This document shows positions 23,814-31,080 of a DNA stretch of 43,037 nt, one piece after another. A program made the translations under genes and the position numbers. The notes beneath the pieces are model-generated. The model was not told the origin of the DNA and made no database searches. It saw only the letters and a list, made by a program, of their open reading frames with translations. The stretch spans positions 1-43,037 of the forward strand of contig JACOZD010000002.1 in NCBI GenBank assembly GCA_016181525.1. The letters run 5' to 3'. This stretch comes from Candidatus Tayloriibacteriota bacterium. GTDB lineage: Bacteria > Patescibacteriota > Minisyncoccia > Phycocordibacterales > JACOZD01. Position 1 is the first letter of the stretch. Every line of letters begins with the position of its first letter.

Positions 23814-23910
23814 AAAGGCAGAATCGCACCATATCTCCATTCTCAAAAAAATTCGACATCGGATTTTGAAGTTGGTTTCCAGTGTCTCGTTTCTGGTTTC
23901 TTGGATATGC

Positions 23911-23916
23911 TAGAAT
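23911..23916 (+). promoter_or_regulatory. Extended -10 box, leaderless gene
   Basis: TGCTAGAAT, with the box ending 7 bases before the ATG at 23924. Confidence 0.55.
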
Positions 23917-23923
23917 TCTGGCG

Positions 23924-24499
23924 ATGAGAGGTGAAAAAGGGCTGAAATGGATGTACATTTTGCTTGCGGCGGGGCTTGTGGCAGTTGTCGGCCTATCGCT
24001 GATTCTCTCTAAAGAGGAGAAGGAAGAAGGCCGGATGGAAAAATTGGCCGGGCCAAGCGCGGCCGAGAAATTTAGCTGGTCGACCTTCGCTCACGGCACT
24101 TTGCCTTTCTCCATCATGCATCCGCCCGCGGTCTCTCCGCGCGAGCTTCCCGGCACGGGCGCTCTCCATGCTGTGGCTGCTTTTTTTGACGGGACCCAAG
24201 GCCAGCCGAGCGAGCCGATTATGGTCATCGCGGCCGAGGATATGGAGGAGACCTACGGCCGAATTTATGCTTCGGCGGAGGAATTTATAAACGAGTCGCC
24301 ACCCTCGCCGGAGGCGAGGGCTTCGAAAGTCAGAGTGGGCGGCGTCACCGGACTCTTGCTCTCTGGAGCGGAGAATGGAGGCACCTCATACTCCCACCTT
24401 CTCCTGGCCAAAAAGGGAAGGCTTTGGAACATTATATTTAAGTCCGACTCCGCTCGAGCCCAAAAGATGCTGGCTACCTTCAAGTTTTTGGATAAATGA
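23924..24499 (+). CDS. Hypothetical single-pass envelope protein
   Basis: 191 residues from the ATG at 23924; an in-frame GTG at 23882 lies before the -10 box and is unlikely. Membrane helix at about 9-27 (WMYILLAAGLVAVVGLSLIL). The outer domain of about 155 residues has FSWSTFAHGTLPFSIMHPP and ends SDSARAQKMLATFKFLDK, the pattern of PsbP/DUF1795-like beta-sandwich proteins found in many CPR genomes. That assignment is tentative. No catalytic motif seen. Confidence 0.7.
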   Translation: MRGEKGLKWMYILLAAGLVAVVGLSLILSKEEKEEGRMEKLAGPSAAEKFSWSTFAHGTLPFSIMHPPAVSPRELPGTGALHAVAAFFDGTQGQPSEPIMVIAAEDMEETYGRIYASAEEFINESPPSPEARASKVRVGGVTGLLLSGAENGGTSYSHLLLAKKGRLWNIIFKSDSARAQKMLATFKFLDK

Positions 24500-24565
24500 T
24501 GTAATATACAAACTTATTAGCTAGTAGTCTGCAGTTTGCTAGTTCGGTAATTTAAAAAAATTTCC

Positions 24566-25123
24566 ATGACTATTCTATATATTGTGCTGGGGATTGCAGT
24601 TTTGATTCTTCTTTGGATTATTTTTGCCTACAATCGCCTGGTCTCACTGGTGAACCAAACCAAGGAGGCCTGGGCGGACATCGAGGTTCAGCTCAAACGA
24701 CGCTACGACCTCATTCCTAACCTTGTAAGCACGGTCAAGGGCTACGCCGCCCATGAGAGCGGCGCCTTCGAGAACGTGACAAAGGCCAGGGCCAGCGCCA
24801 TGGGCGCCACCTCTCTCCGCGACAAAGGTATGGCCGAATCGTCGCTGGCCGGCGCCCTGCGCACCGTTTTTGCCGTGGCCGAGGCCTATCCCGATCTTAA
24901 AGCCAACCAAAACTTCCTTGCCCTGGAGCAGGAGCTCTCCGACACCGAGAATAAAATTCAGTCGGCCAGACGTTTTTACAACGGCAACGTCAGAGACCTG
25001 AACACCGCCATCGAGTCCTTCCCAAGCAACGTCGTTGCCTCGCTCTTCCATTTCGGCAGGATGGAGCTTTTCGACCTGCCGGATGAGCACGCGGCCCAAG
25101 AGCCGGTGGAAGTGAAGTTTTAG
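24566..25123 (+). CDS. lemA: LemA family protein
   Basis: 185 residues, the usual length. One N-terminal membrane helix (about 3-22), then a four-helix domain: YNRLVSLVNQTKEAWADIEVQLKRRYDLIPNLV is the classic LemA start, and DTENKIQSARRFYNGNVRDLNT and SFPSNVVASLFHF follow. Function is unclear. The gene lies just upstream of htpX, a pairing seen in many bacteria and in line with a role in membrane protein quality control. Confidence 0.97.
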   Translation: MTILYIVLGIAVLILLWIIFAYNRLVSLVNQTKEAWADIEVQLKRRYDLIPNLVSTVKGYAAHESGAFENVTKARASAMGATSLRDKGMAESSLAGALRTVFAVAEAYPDLKANQNFLALEQELSDTENKIQSARRFYNGNVRDLNTAIESFPSNVVASLFHFGRMELFDLPDEHAAQEPVEVKF

Positions 25124-25208
25124 TACGTGACCCGAATCACCAATTCGCCCGAATAACACAATTTATTAAGTGTTACTCGCGACCATTCGCGGATTGAGGT
25201 CGAGTTAT

Positions 25209-26117
25209 ATGACTACTTTATACTCTCATCGCCGGAAAAATATCCAGAAAACCTGGCTGCTCGTAACCTCCTTTTTTCTCATCATCATCGCTCTCGGCTG
25301 GACCTTTAGCCAAATCTACAACAGCCCCGGCATTCTTTACTTTGCTGTTATCTTTAGCATTGTCATGAACATCTTGAGTTATTGGCACTCCGACAAGATT
25401 GCTCTGGCCCTCTCCGGCGCGCGCTCGATTCAAAAAGCGGACAACCCGGAGCTTTGGAATGTGGTTGAGAACCTCTCCATCGCCGCCGGCCTGCCCATGC
25501 CGAGGCTTTATGTCATCGAGGACGCCGCTCCCAACGCCTTCGCCACGGGTCGCGACAAGGAGCATGCCGCCGTGGCCGTTACCGCCGGTCTTTTAAGTAT
25601 TTTAGAGCGGTCGGAGCTCGAAGGAGTGATTGCCCACGAACTCTCGCACATTGACAACCGCGATATTCTCGTTTCCACAGTAGTTGTGGTGCTAGTGGGG
25701 TTTGTCACTCTTCTTTCGGACTTCTTTTTGCGCAGCCGATTCTTCGGCCGCCGCGACAATCATCGGGGCGGAGGCGGAGTGCTGCTTCTCATCGGCCTCG
25801 CTCTGGCCATCCTCTCGCCTTTGGTCGCCACCATTATCCAGTTGGCCATCTCCCGCAAACGGGAGTTTCTGGCTGACGCCTCGGGGGCTCTGCTTACCCG
25901 CTACCCCGAAGGGTTGGCCGGCGCTCTGCGCAAGATTGGCGGTTACGGTCAACCCCTGCGCCGAGCCAATCACGCCACCGCCCATCTCTTTATCATGAGC
26001 CCCTTTGGGCCCGAGGAGGAGAAGACGGGTTTTTTGACCAAACTCTTTATGACCCATCCGCCGGTGGCGGAGAGAATAAAAGCTTTACTAGGACGCCATG
26101 CGGATAACCTCCACTGA
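25209..26117 (+). CDS. htpX: HtpX-type membrane zinc metalloprotease
   Basis: 302 residues from the ATG at 25209, without the 13-codon upstream extension, which has no good start context. Two N-terminal helices (about 16-60) precede GLPMPRLYVIEDAAPNAFATG. The zinc motif is HELSH (143-147), with the third ligand in REFLADASGALL. Two more helices follow the motif, separated by an Arg/Gly loop. It cleaves damaged membrane proteins. Its end overlaps the start of the next gene by 20 bases. Confidence 0.95.
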   Translation: MTTLYSHRRKNIQKTWLLVTSFFLIIIALGWTFSQIYNSPGILYFAVIFSIVMNILSYWHSDKIALALSGARSIQKADNPELWNVVENLSIAAGLPMPRLYVIEDAAPNAFATGRDKEHAAVAVTAGLLSILERSELEGVIAHELSHIDNRDILVSTVVVVLVGFVTLLSDFFLRSRFFGRRDNHRGGGGVLLLIGLALAILSPLVATIIQLAISRKREFLADASGALLTRYPEGLAGALRKIGGYGQPLRRANHATAHLFIMSPFGPEEEKTGFLTKLFMTHPPVAERIKALLGRHADNLH

Positions 26118-26664
26118 CCGTCTCATCTCCTGGCTGATTTTACCGGTAATTCCGAGCTGGGTGACGCCTAATCAAGTTACTCTCCTCCGCTTTTTTCTTA
26201 TTCCTTTCGTGGTTTACCTCCTCATGATGGAGGAGTTTCGTCGGGGAGCCATTCTGTTTGGTCTGGCCGCTCTAACCGACGCCCTCGACGGCGCCATGGC
26301 CCGCTACCGCAACCAGATTACCGAGTGGGGGAAAATCTATGACCCCCTGGCCGATAAACTTTTGGTGGGCACGGCCGTGGGTGTTTTGGTGACCAAGTAC
26401 GTGAGTGAGTACCTGGCCGCGGCCATTATCTTCGTCGAGGTTCTCCTTATCGTCAATGCCTTCTACAAAAACCAAGCGGAAGGAAAGGTGATTCAGGCCG
26501 TCTGGGCCGGCAAACTCAAGATGATTCTCCAGTCGTCCGCCATCTTGCTCCTTCTCGTTTCCCTCATTTTCTTTATTCCTTCGCTCATCGCCGCCGTCAC
26601 CGGCCTCCTTTATCTTTCTCTCCTCTTTGCTTTGATTAGTCTCCTTGTCTATCGTTCTATTTGA
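26098..26664 (+). CDS. pgsA: CDP-alcohol phosphatidyltransferase (PgsA-like)
   Basis: 188 residues with about five membrane helices. The catalytic motif DxxDGxxAR-x8-GxxxDxxxD is complete: DALDGAMARY, then WGKIYDPLADK (about residues 61-87). Length and motif fit phosphatidylglycerophosphate synthase, making acidic phospholipid precursors from CDP-diacylglycerol, but related enzymes with other alcohol acceptors cannot be excluded. It starts inside the htpX gene (20-base overlap), so the two are translated together. Confidence 0.9.
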   Translation: MRITSTDRLISWLILPVIPSWVTPNQVTLLRFFLIPFVVYLLMMEEFRRGAILFGLAALTDALDGAMARYRNQITEWGKIYDPLADKLLVGTAVGVLVTKYVSEYLAAAIIFVEVLLIVNAFYKNQAEGKVIQAVWAGKLKMILQSSAILLLLVSLIFFIPSLIAAVTGLLYLSLLFALISLLVYRSI

Positions 26665-26689
26665 AAGAATGGGCTTGAGTGTTTAGTAT
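26661..26689 (+). promoter_or_regulatory. Promoter of tRNA-Ser
   Basis: TTGAAA (26661-26666), 17 bases, TAGTAT (26684-26689). The -35 overlaps the end of the pgsA gene. Transcription should begin near 26696, 15 bases before the tRNA. Confidence 0.7.
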
Positions 26690-26710
26690 GAAGGAGAGTA
26701 TGAGGTGGAA

Positions 26711-26800
26711 GGAGGGTTCGCATAGTGGTCTAGTGCGCGCGCTTGGAAAGCGCGTAAGGGATAATTCCCTTCGAGAGTTCGAATCTCTCACCCTCCGCCA
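26711..26800 (+). tRNA. tRNA-Ser (anticodon GGA)
   Basis: Acceptor GGAGGGT pairs with ACCCTCC; the anticodon loop CTTGGAAAG gives GGA. A long variable arm (AAGGGATAATTCCCTT) marks a class II serine tRNA. The CCA end is encoded. The repeat island starts directly at its 3' end. Confidence 0.93.
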
Positions 26801-26865
26801 GTTGGGAAAATGCAAATTTGCAGAGGTCAGCTCGCGGCGCGAAACGCGCCGCTCGCACAGGATTT
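26795..26865 (+). repeat. Repeat starting at the tRNA 3' end
   Basis: CCGCCAGTTGGGAAA begins inside the tRNA 3' end (CCGCCA) and continues with ATGCAAATTTGCAGAGG, then a GC hairpin (about 26831-26856), then CAGGATTT. A direct copy of the first block is at 27619-27633 and a long inverted copy, with a different hairpin, is at 29113-29200. See findings. Confidence 0.75.
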
Positions 26866-26908
26866 GAAAGGGATTTTTTGGCGAAAAGGAAAAGGATTTA
26901 TCAATGAA

Positions 26909-26932
26909 GGGCAAAAGAAATTTTTTCATAAG
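26909..26932 (+). repeat. Short dispersed repeat (GGGCAAAAGAA type)
   Basis: GGGCAAAAGAAATTTTTTC and ATAAG; other copies at 29501-29524 and 30962-30984. Confidence 0.7.
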
Positions 26933-26940
26933 ATTTTTCT

Positions 26941-26976
26941 TCAATGAGCGGCAAGTTGCCGCTCATTGACTTTTAT
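26941..26976 (+). terminator. Terminator-like hairpin
   Basis: TCAATGAGCGGC (26941-26952) and GCCGCTCATTGA (26958-26969), a 12-bp perfect stem followed by CTTTTATT. Its end is used as the -35 of the next promoter. Confidence 0.75.
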
Positions 26977-26994
26977 TGTATAATATGCTATCCT
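26966..26994 (+). promoter_or_regulatory. Promoter with extended -10
   Basis: TTGACT (26966-26971), 17 bases, TATCCT (26989-26994) with TGC in front. The architecture is as at 706 and 2284. A TATAAT at 26979 is too close to this -35. Confidence 0.6.
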
Positions 26995-27055
26995 TGAGTG
27001 AAATCTGGGTATGTTGCCTGGATGGAATCAAACAGTTCTTTGAAAGGAGAAAAAG

Positions 27056-27361
27056 ATGGAAAACACATCTGTGCATGAGAACAGCGGTGCTCGAGCACGA
27101 CTGAAGCCGGGGGCATTACTGATTTGGCGGGTAGCCCTACTGAGCTTGCTTGGGGTTGTGGTTGCTGCAATCTTCAAAATCAACATGCTCGTAGCACTGA
27201 CCATGACCGCCTTGGGTGTTGCCCTCGGAGTAGCGGGCTGTGGTTTTCTCTTTCAAAACAGGAAGGGGTTTACTGCTCGCGACAACCTCATGGCCAATCT
27301 CGTCGGTGGAGGATGTCTTCTGTCAGCCACTGCGATTCTGGTCTGGACATGGCTACTCTGA
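27056..27361 (+). CDS. Hypothetical 101-residue membrane protein
   Basis: Start set by GAAAGGAGA in the leader CAGTTCTTTGAAAGGAGA, which is nearly shared with the gene at 30300. Three hydrophobic helices (about 21-42, 44-66, 80-101), Gly/Ala/Val-rich, after a hydrophilic N terminus. No family recognised. The DNA is more even in GC than the neighbouring repeats. It has its own promoter and terminator, like the other accessory genes of the island. Confidence 0.7.
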   Translation: MENTSVHENSGARARLKPGALLIWRVALLSLLGVVVAAIFKINMLVALTMTALGVALGVAGCGFLFQNRKGFTARDNLMANLVGGGCLLSATAILVWTWLL

Positions 27362-27377
27362 TCTCGAGCTCAATCCG

Positions 27378-27424
27378 TGCCCCATGGTTACGATACGTCG
27401 TTGCTGTGGGGCATTTTCTTTTTC
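27378..27424 (+). terminator. Rho-independent terminator
   Basis: TGCCCCA (27378-27384) pairs with TGGGGCA (27407-27413); a TTTTCTTTTTC tail follows. Confidence 0.7.
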
Positions 27425-27427
27425 AGC

Positions 27428-27740
27428 GAGAATTTGCCGCCAAAGCCAGTGAATTTTTCAATAATTTTAAATTGAAAAATTCACTGAATTGAGTTATACT
27501 TAACTCAATAAAAACTTGAAATCGTTAACGCTCTCAGCTTCGCCTTTCATTTTGCCCGCCCGCACATTCCGAGCCGCGCACAGCGCGGCGAGGACAGAAT
27601 TCCGTTCGAGCTATTTCAAGAATACACCGCCAGTTGGGAAATGAAGTCATTGGCTCGCCCGCTACGCGGGCTCGCCAGCCGTTTTTCGCGGAAATTTCAA
27701 GCCGTTTTGAATTCAGTAAGGCCAAAAGCGGGCTTTTCTT
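27428..27740. repeat. Repeat-rich non-coding stretch
   Basis: Contains GAATTTGCCGCCAAAG (27430-27445), a 16-bp stem CAGTGAATTTTTCAAT with its complement (27448-27487), a TGAGTTA/TAACTCA hairpin next to it, and AAAAACTTGAAATCGTT (about 27510). It also holds a block at 27575-27640 that is the inverse of 29185-29275, and GC hairpins around 27580 and 27655. No credible ORF. Confidence 0.65.
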
Positions 27741-27747
27741 TTCGGAA

Positions 27748-27792
27748 TTGAAAAAAGTAAATAATTTTGCTATCATAGTATTGTAATCAATA
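27748..27792 (+). promoter_or_regulatory. Promoter and operator of the XRE regulator
   Basis: TTGAAA (27748-27753), 17 bases, TATCAT (27771-27776) with TGC in front. TATTG TAAT CAATA (27779-27792) is an inverted repeat over the transcript start, a likely self-repression site. Confidence 0.65.
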
Positions 27793-27825
27793 TAACACAA
27801 ATAATGATATCAAAGTATTGAAACT

Positions 27826-28023
27826 ATGGCAACGATTGGCGAAAACATCAAAAAGGCGCGAAATAAGCTTGGCTTGACCCAAGACGACTTAGTGAGAAAA
27901 TCCGGTGTAAAACACACAACACTTACAAAAATTGAGAGCGATGTTGTAGTCAAGCCAAGTGTGCAAACAGTCGCAAAAATTGCTAAAGCGTTAGGCATTC
28001 CAATAGAAGAACTAATCAAATAA
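27826..28023 (+). CDS. XRE/Cro-family helix-turn-helix regulator
   Basis: 65 residues, a bare HTH domain. IGENIKKARNKLGLTQDDLVRKSGVKHTTLTKIES is the canonical XRE pattern and ends with KIAKALGIPIEELIK. Without any effector domain it is like controllers of toxin-antitoxin or restriction-modification units. An inverted repeat lies over its own promoter. The next ORF (a methyltransferase) begins 4 bases later, and AT-rich composition is shared by the two, so they moved together. Confidence 0.92.
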   Translation: MATIGENIKKARNKLGLTQDDLVRKSGVKHTTLTKIESDVVVKPSVQTVAKIAKALGIPIEELIK

Positions 28024-28027
28024 ATTT

Positions 28028-28787
28028 ATGGCAAAATGGCATTTCTGGGGCGAAAAAGAATTTTCTGATGTTTATGAAAATATCTACATCAGGAGTTATT
28101 GTTTTTGAAGTTGTAAAAGAAATCAACGCTTTGGGCGTAAAGAAAAAACAGATTATTGATATTGGATGTGGCGAGGGTCATGCTACAAAACAAATTCTTG
28201 ATAGAATTGATGGCGAATATATTTGTGACCTACTTGATCCCAACGAAAACGCGCTTTCTTTGGCCGAAGCTTTTCTGACTCCAGAAAATGTCGTTGGCGA
28301 AGTTTTTCCGAGAACACTTGCAACTTTCAAACCAAGTAAAAAATATGATGTGGTTTTCACCTCTCACACAAATTACTACTGGGCATTAAATGAAAAAGAC
28401 TATGATGCTCAACTTAAGAAACTACCAACTTTTTTGAATGAGAAAGGAAAGTTAATGATTCTCACTTTGCCGGAAGAGAGCGACCACTATCGAATAGCGG
28501 TAAGAAAAATTTACCCAGAATTTAACTACGCGCAATACATCATCAAATTTTATAAAAATTTAGGTTTGAAAGTTGATGTAAAAAAACTCAAAATGAGAAT
28601 GTACGTCGGAGATATTCTAAGCACAAAAAGTCTTTTCGATCTCAAAATTTTCTACCGATTTATTCATAACACAGATTCTTTTCCGAGCGACGAGGAAAGT
28701 AGAAACTTTCTAAAGTTGGTACAAGAGTATCAAGTGGACAACTATCTTGATTTCAAGGATTATTTGATTGTAGTTTCAAATCCGTAA
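28028..28787 (+). CDS. SAM-dependent methyltransferase, possible 5' frameshift
   Basis: The long frame runs from 28068 to 28787 (239 residues). IIDIGCGEGHATKQIL is the SAM-binding motif I of a class I methyltransferase; YDVVFTSHTNYYW is motif IV-like and LNEKGKLMILTLPEE the post-motif strand. The substrate is unknown. The 28068 start lacks a ribosome binding site. An ATG at 28028, 4 bases after the HTH stop, opens a different frame (MAKWHFWGEKEFSDVYENI) that reads like the natural N terminus but stops at 28108. Removing one base near 28091-28096 would join them. So either a frameshift mutation or a sequence error is possible, or translation restarts at 28068. AT-rich compared with core genes. 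Confidence 0.75.
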
Positions 28788-29530
28788 TTTTGCCGCCAAA
28801 GAAAAACTTGAAATTGTCCTTTCCGCTCCGGTTCAAGGCGAGGCGGGCGGAAGGGGGGTGTGGGGGGAATTCCGCCATTCCCTTGCAAAAAACAGAGGCC
28901 AGCCCCGCCGCCTTGCAAGTCATTGCAAAGCACCACAGAAAAATACTCTTTTCATTAGGAGAAAAAGAAATCCGGCGCGCGCAAATCAAAAAATGTGAAG
29001 AAAACTTTTTGGCTGGCTGGCGAGCGTTAGCGAGCGGCGGCGGGGCGGCTTCCATTAGTCGGGGTTCTGCTCAAAAAAAGTTCGGATTTCGTCCAAAAGG
29101 TACCGCAATTCAGGATTTCGCAAGTGAAGAGAGGATGCCTCGCGGCGCGTTCCGCGCCGCGAGGCATCCTCTGTAAATTTGCATTTTCCCAACTGGCGGT
29201 GTATTCTAAAAATAGCTCGAACCCTCTTTCGCTAAAGCTACAGACGGGCACAGCGGAATTCTGTCCTCGCCCAGCCCTTTCACAGAAAGAGCTGGGCGAG
29301 GAGTGGGCGGGCCTTCGCCTCGCTGAAGTGGCTTCGGCCACGCAAGCGGGCGGGCAAAACAAAAGGCGGAGCCGAGAAAATTCCAAACTGCCAAAGAACC
29401 TGAAAACAAATCGGCTCGCTTGCCAGTCCGTAGCGAAGCGAAGGCGGGAACCATATTTTGCCTGCCCCGTAGCTTCGCGTAGCGAATGGTACTGGGGGAA
29501 GGGCAAAAGAATTTTTTTCATAAATTTATA
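28788..29530. repeat. Long non-coding repeat cluster
   Basis: Copies of GCCGCCAAAGAAAAACTTG (28792), TCCTTTCCGCTCCGGTT (28818; also 30131), a 19-bp stem GAGGATGCCTCGCGGCGCG with complement (29132-29172), the inverted tRNA-end repeat (to 29200), CTCGCCCAGC/GCTGGGCGAG (29265-29302), CCAAACTGCCAAAGAACCTG (29383), AACCATATTTTG (29449) and GGGCAAAAGAATTTTTTTC (29501). ORFs here are made of palindromes and I do not believe them. Confidence 0.7.
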
Positions 29531-29572
29531 GGACTCTGAAGGACTATTTATTAAAAGAGTTGTAACCAATAA

Positions 29573-30019
29573 ATGAAATTATTCCTAAACGGATTAAAGA
29601 TATCAGTCGGAATGTCCATACTATGGGGCATGTTTTCATTTGTTGTTCTATACCTTCAATACAAAGATATAGTCCGATCAATCACTCCAGCTTTTGGTGC
29701 CGCGGTAAAGCTTTTTCCTATCTTTTTTATTGCTTCTCTCGGATTGAGCGTTTTCACAAATAATTCCAAAAAAAGATCTCAATCAGAAATTGTCGGTGTG
29801 AAGAAATCATTTTGGACTAGTTCGCGCATAGGTTTTGTTCTCGGGTTATTACTTGGAATCGGAGCAATTGCATCATCTGTATTTTATTGTTCCGAAGGAA
29901 GAGAGTGTGGACCAGGATGGATATTTCCAACTGCTATATTGCCAATAGTTCTTCCATTTCTAGGTGCAATTCTAGGTGCAATAATTGGTCACAGTATCGA
30001 TCGGAAAAATCAAAAGTAA
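29573..30019 (+). CDS. Hypothetical 148-residue membrane protein
   Basis: Four hydrophobic helices (about 9-29, 42-61, 84-106, 118-140) with a basic loop (NNSKKRSQSEIVGVKK) between the second and third. The last helix is Gly-rich (LGAILGAIIGHSI), and the C terminus is short and basic. No family recognised. AT-rich, and without a clear ribosome binding site. It stands alone between two repeat clusters. Confidence 0.65.
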   Translation: MKLFLNGLKISVGMSILWGMFSFVVLYLQYKDIVRSITPAFGAAVKLFPIFFIASLGLSVFTNNSKKRSQSEIVGVKKSFWTSSRIGFVLGLLLGIGAIASSVFYCSEGRECGPGWIFPTAILPIVLPFLGAILGAIIGHSIDRKNQK

Positions 30020-30062
30020 AAAGCGGCCTTTTTTGTGTCATTATTTCATAAAGACTCTGAAA

Positions 30063-30183
30063 ATTTTCCGCCAAAGAAAAACTTACTTGCCCGTCCGCAG
30101 GTCGCCTAAGGCGACCGAAGGAGGGAATCGTCCTTTCCGCTCCGGTTCCCGCCAGACACCGATGTGCAACACCGAGTGTTGCA
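30063..30183. repeat. Repeat pair: dispersed element plus REP-like palindrome
   Basis: CCGCCAAAGAAAAACTT (30069), GCAGGTCGCC/GGCGACC hairpin, TCCTTTCCGCTCCGGTT (30131) as at 28818, then TGTGCAACACCGAGTGTTGCA (30163-30183). Confidence 0.7.
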
Positions 30184-30208
30184 TCTGTGATTTTGTTATC
30201 GCCACCCC

Positions 30209-30265
30209 TTGACATATTAGCTTAATTATCATAGGATAAGTGGCAATCTGAACATGGTGTTCAGA
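30209..30265 (+). promoter_or_regulatory. Promoter and leader hairpin
   Basis: TTGACA (30209-30214), 17 bases, TAGGAT (30232-30237). The leader begins with TCTGAAC ATGGT GTTCAGA (30247-30265), a 7-bp hairpin near the 5' end. Confidence 0.7.
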
Positions 30266-30299
30266 AGCAACCAAATAGTTCCTTGAAAGGAGAAAAGCA

Positions 30300-30788
30300 A
30301 TGCATGAAATCCAATTGAAGTCGAAGTGGGGCGAGAAGCTGATCAAAGCGATCCCGGACAATGCGTCCTGGGAGTTCGTTTCGCATAGGGCCGGTTTGGT
30401 GAAGGCCCTCAATCTTATTGGGCCGGAGTCCTCGGACGTTCTACTCTACTTCGACGGGTTCTCGACAGTCAGAGTTCCGAGCAGAGACGTGAGCTTTCAC
30501 ATCGCAACAGAGAACAGCTCAGAGCTCGAAGAGTGTCCGATCGCAGAAATTCGTTACAGTCAACGAAAGAACGATATGGAAGTCCGTTGGCGAGAAATCA
30601 AGCTGTGGTTCAAGGATCGCGCTCAACTCGATCGATACGTACAGGCAGTAGTACTCCCCACCGGCGAAACCAAGCTGAACCCAAAACAGTTAGAGGAGCT
30701 CAAGAAACCGCAAGCGGAAGGTTCTTCTTCCGGCTCAGGGCTTCTACCCTTCGTTATCGGCCTTGGTCTTGGTATCGCGATCGATTAG
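30300..30788 (+). CDS. Hypothetical 162-residue protein with hydrophobic tail
   Basis: ATG at 30300 after CCTTGAAAGGAGAAAAG, a strong ribosome binding site. Residues 1-125 are soluble, beta-rich and charged (SSDVLLYFDGFSTVRVPSR, KNDMEVRWREIKLWFKD). Residues 138-148 are Gly/Ser-rich (EGSSSGSG), and the last 16 (LLPFVIGLGLGIAID) are hydrophobic, like a short tail anchor. No family recognised. Own promoter and terminator; GC content is normal for the window, unlike the methyltransferase. Confidence 0.75.
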   Translation: MHEIQLKSKWGEKLIKAIPDNASWEFVSHRAGLVKALNLIGPESSDVLLYFDGFSTVRVPSRDVSFHIATENSSELEECPIAEIRYSQRKNDMEVRWREIKLWFKDRAQLDRYVQAVVLPTGETKLNPKQLEELKKPQAEGSSSGSGLLPFVIGLGLGIAID

Positions 30789-30809
30789 TCGAGACAATGC
30801 CAGCATTTA

Positions 30810-30852
30810 GGAGCCACTTGCAGAATTAACTTCTGCGCGTGGCTCTTTTTTT
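30810..30852 (+). terminator. Rho-independent terminator
   Basis: GAGCCAC (30810-30816) pairs with GTGGCTC (30838-30844), with an inner GCAGAA/TTCTGC stem and a T-run. Confidence 0.9.
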
Positions 30853-30854
30853 GA

Positions 30855-30985
30855 AGCGAGAATTTGCCGCCAAAGAAAAAACTTGAAATTGTTACTTCCT
30901 TTCAGGAAGCCCAAACTGCCAAAGAACCTGAAAACAAATCGGCTCGAACCATATTTTGTAAGGGCAAAAGAATTTTTTCATAAAG
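30855..30985. repeat. Composite dispersed repeat, compact copy
   Basis: GAATTTGCCGCCAAAG (30860), then CCAAACTGCCAAAGAACCTG (30911) to GGCTCG (30946), then AACCATATTTTG (30947-30958), then GGGCAAAAGAATTTTTTC (30962). The blocks occur in the same order as at 29383-29524 but without the two hairpin inserts seen there. The remaining 31000-31080 holds only the promoter region of the next gene. Confidence 0.75.
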
Positions 30986-31080
30986 GTTTCATTTAAGTCG
31001 GCAATGGAAGATTTGCTACGATAATGTTAATGTTGTCATGAATAAAGGTCGAGGTTAATTAGTAAAAAAGAAGCTAAAAT

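Noticed and set aside
29027-29569. 180-codon minus-strand ORF in the repeat cluster
   Set aside because: Made of inverted repeats shared with other intergenic sites; not protein-like.
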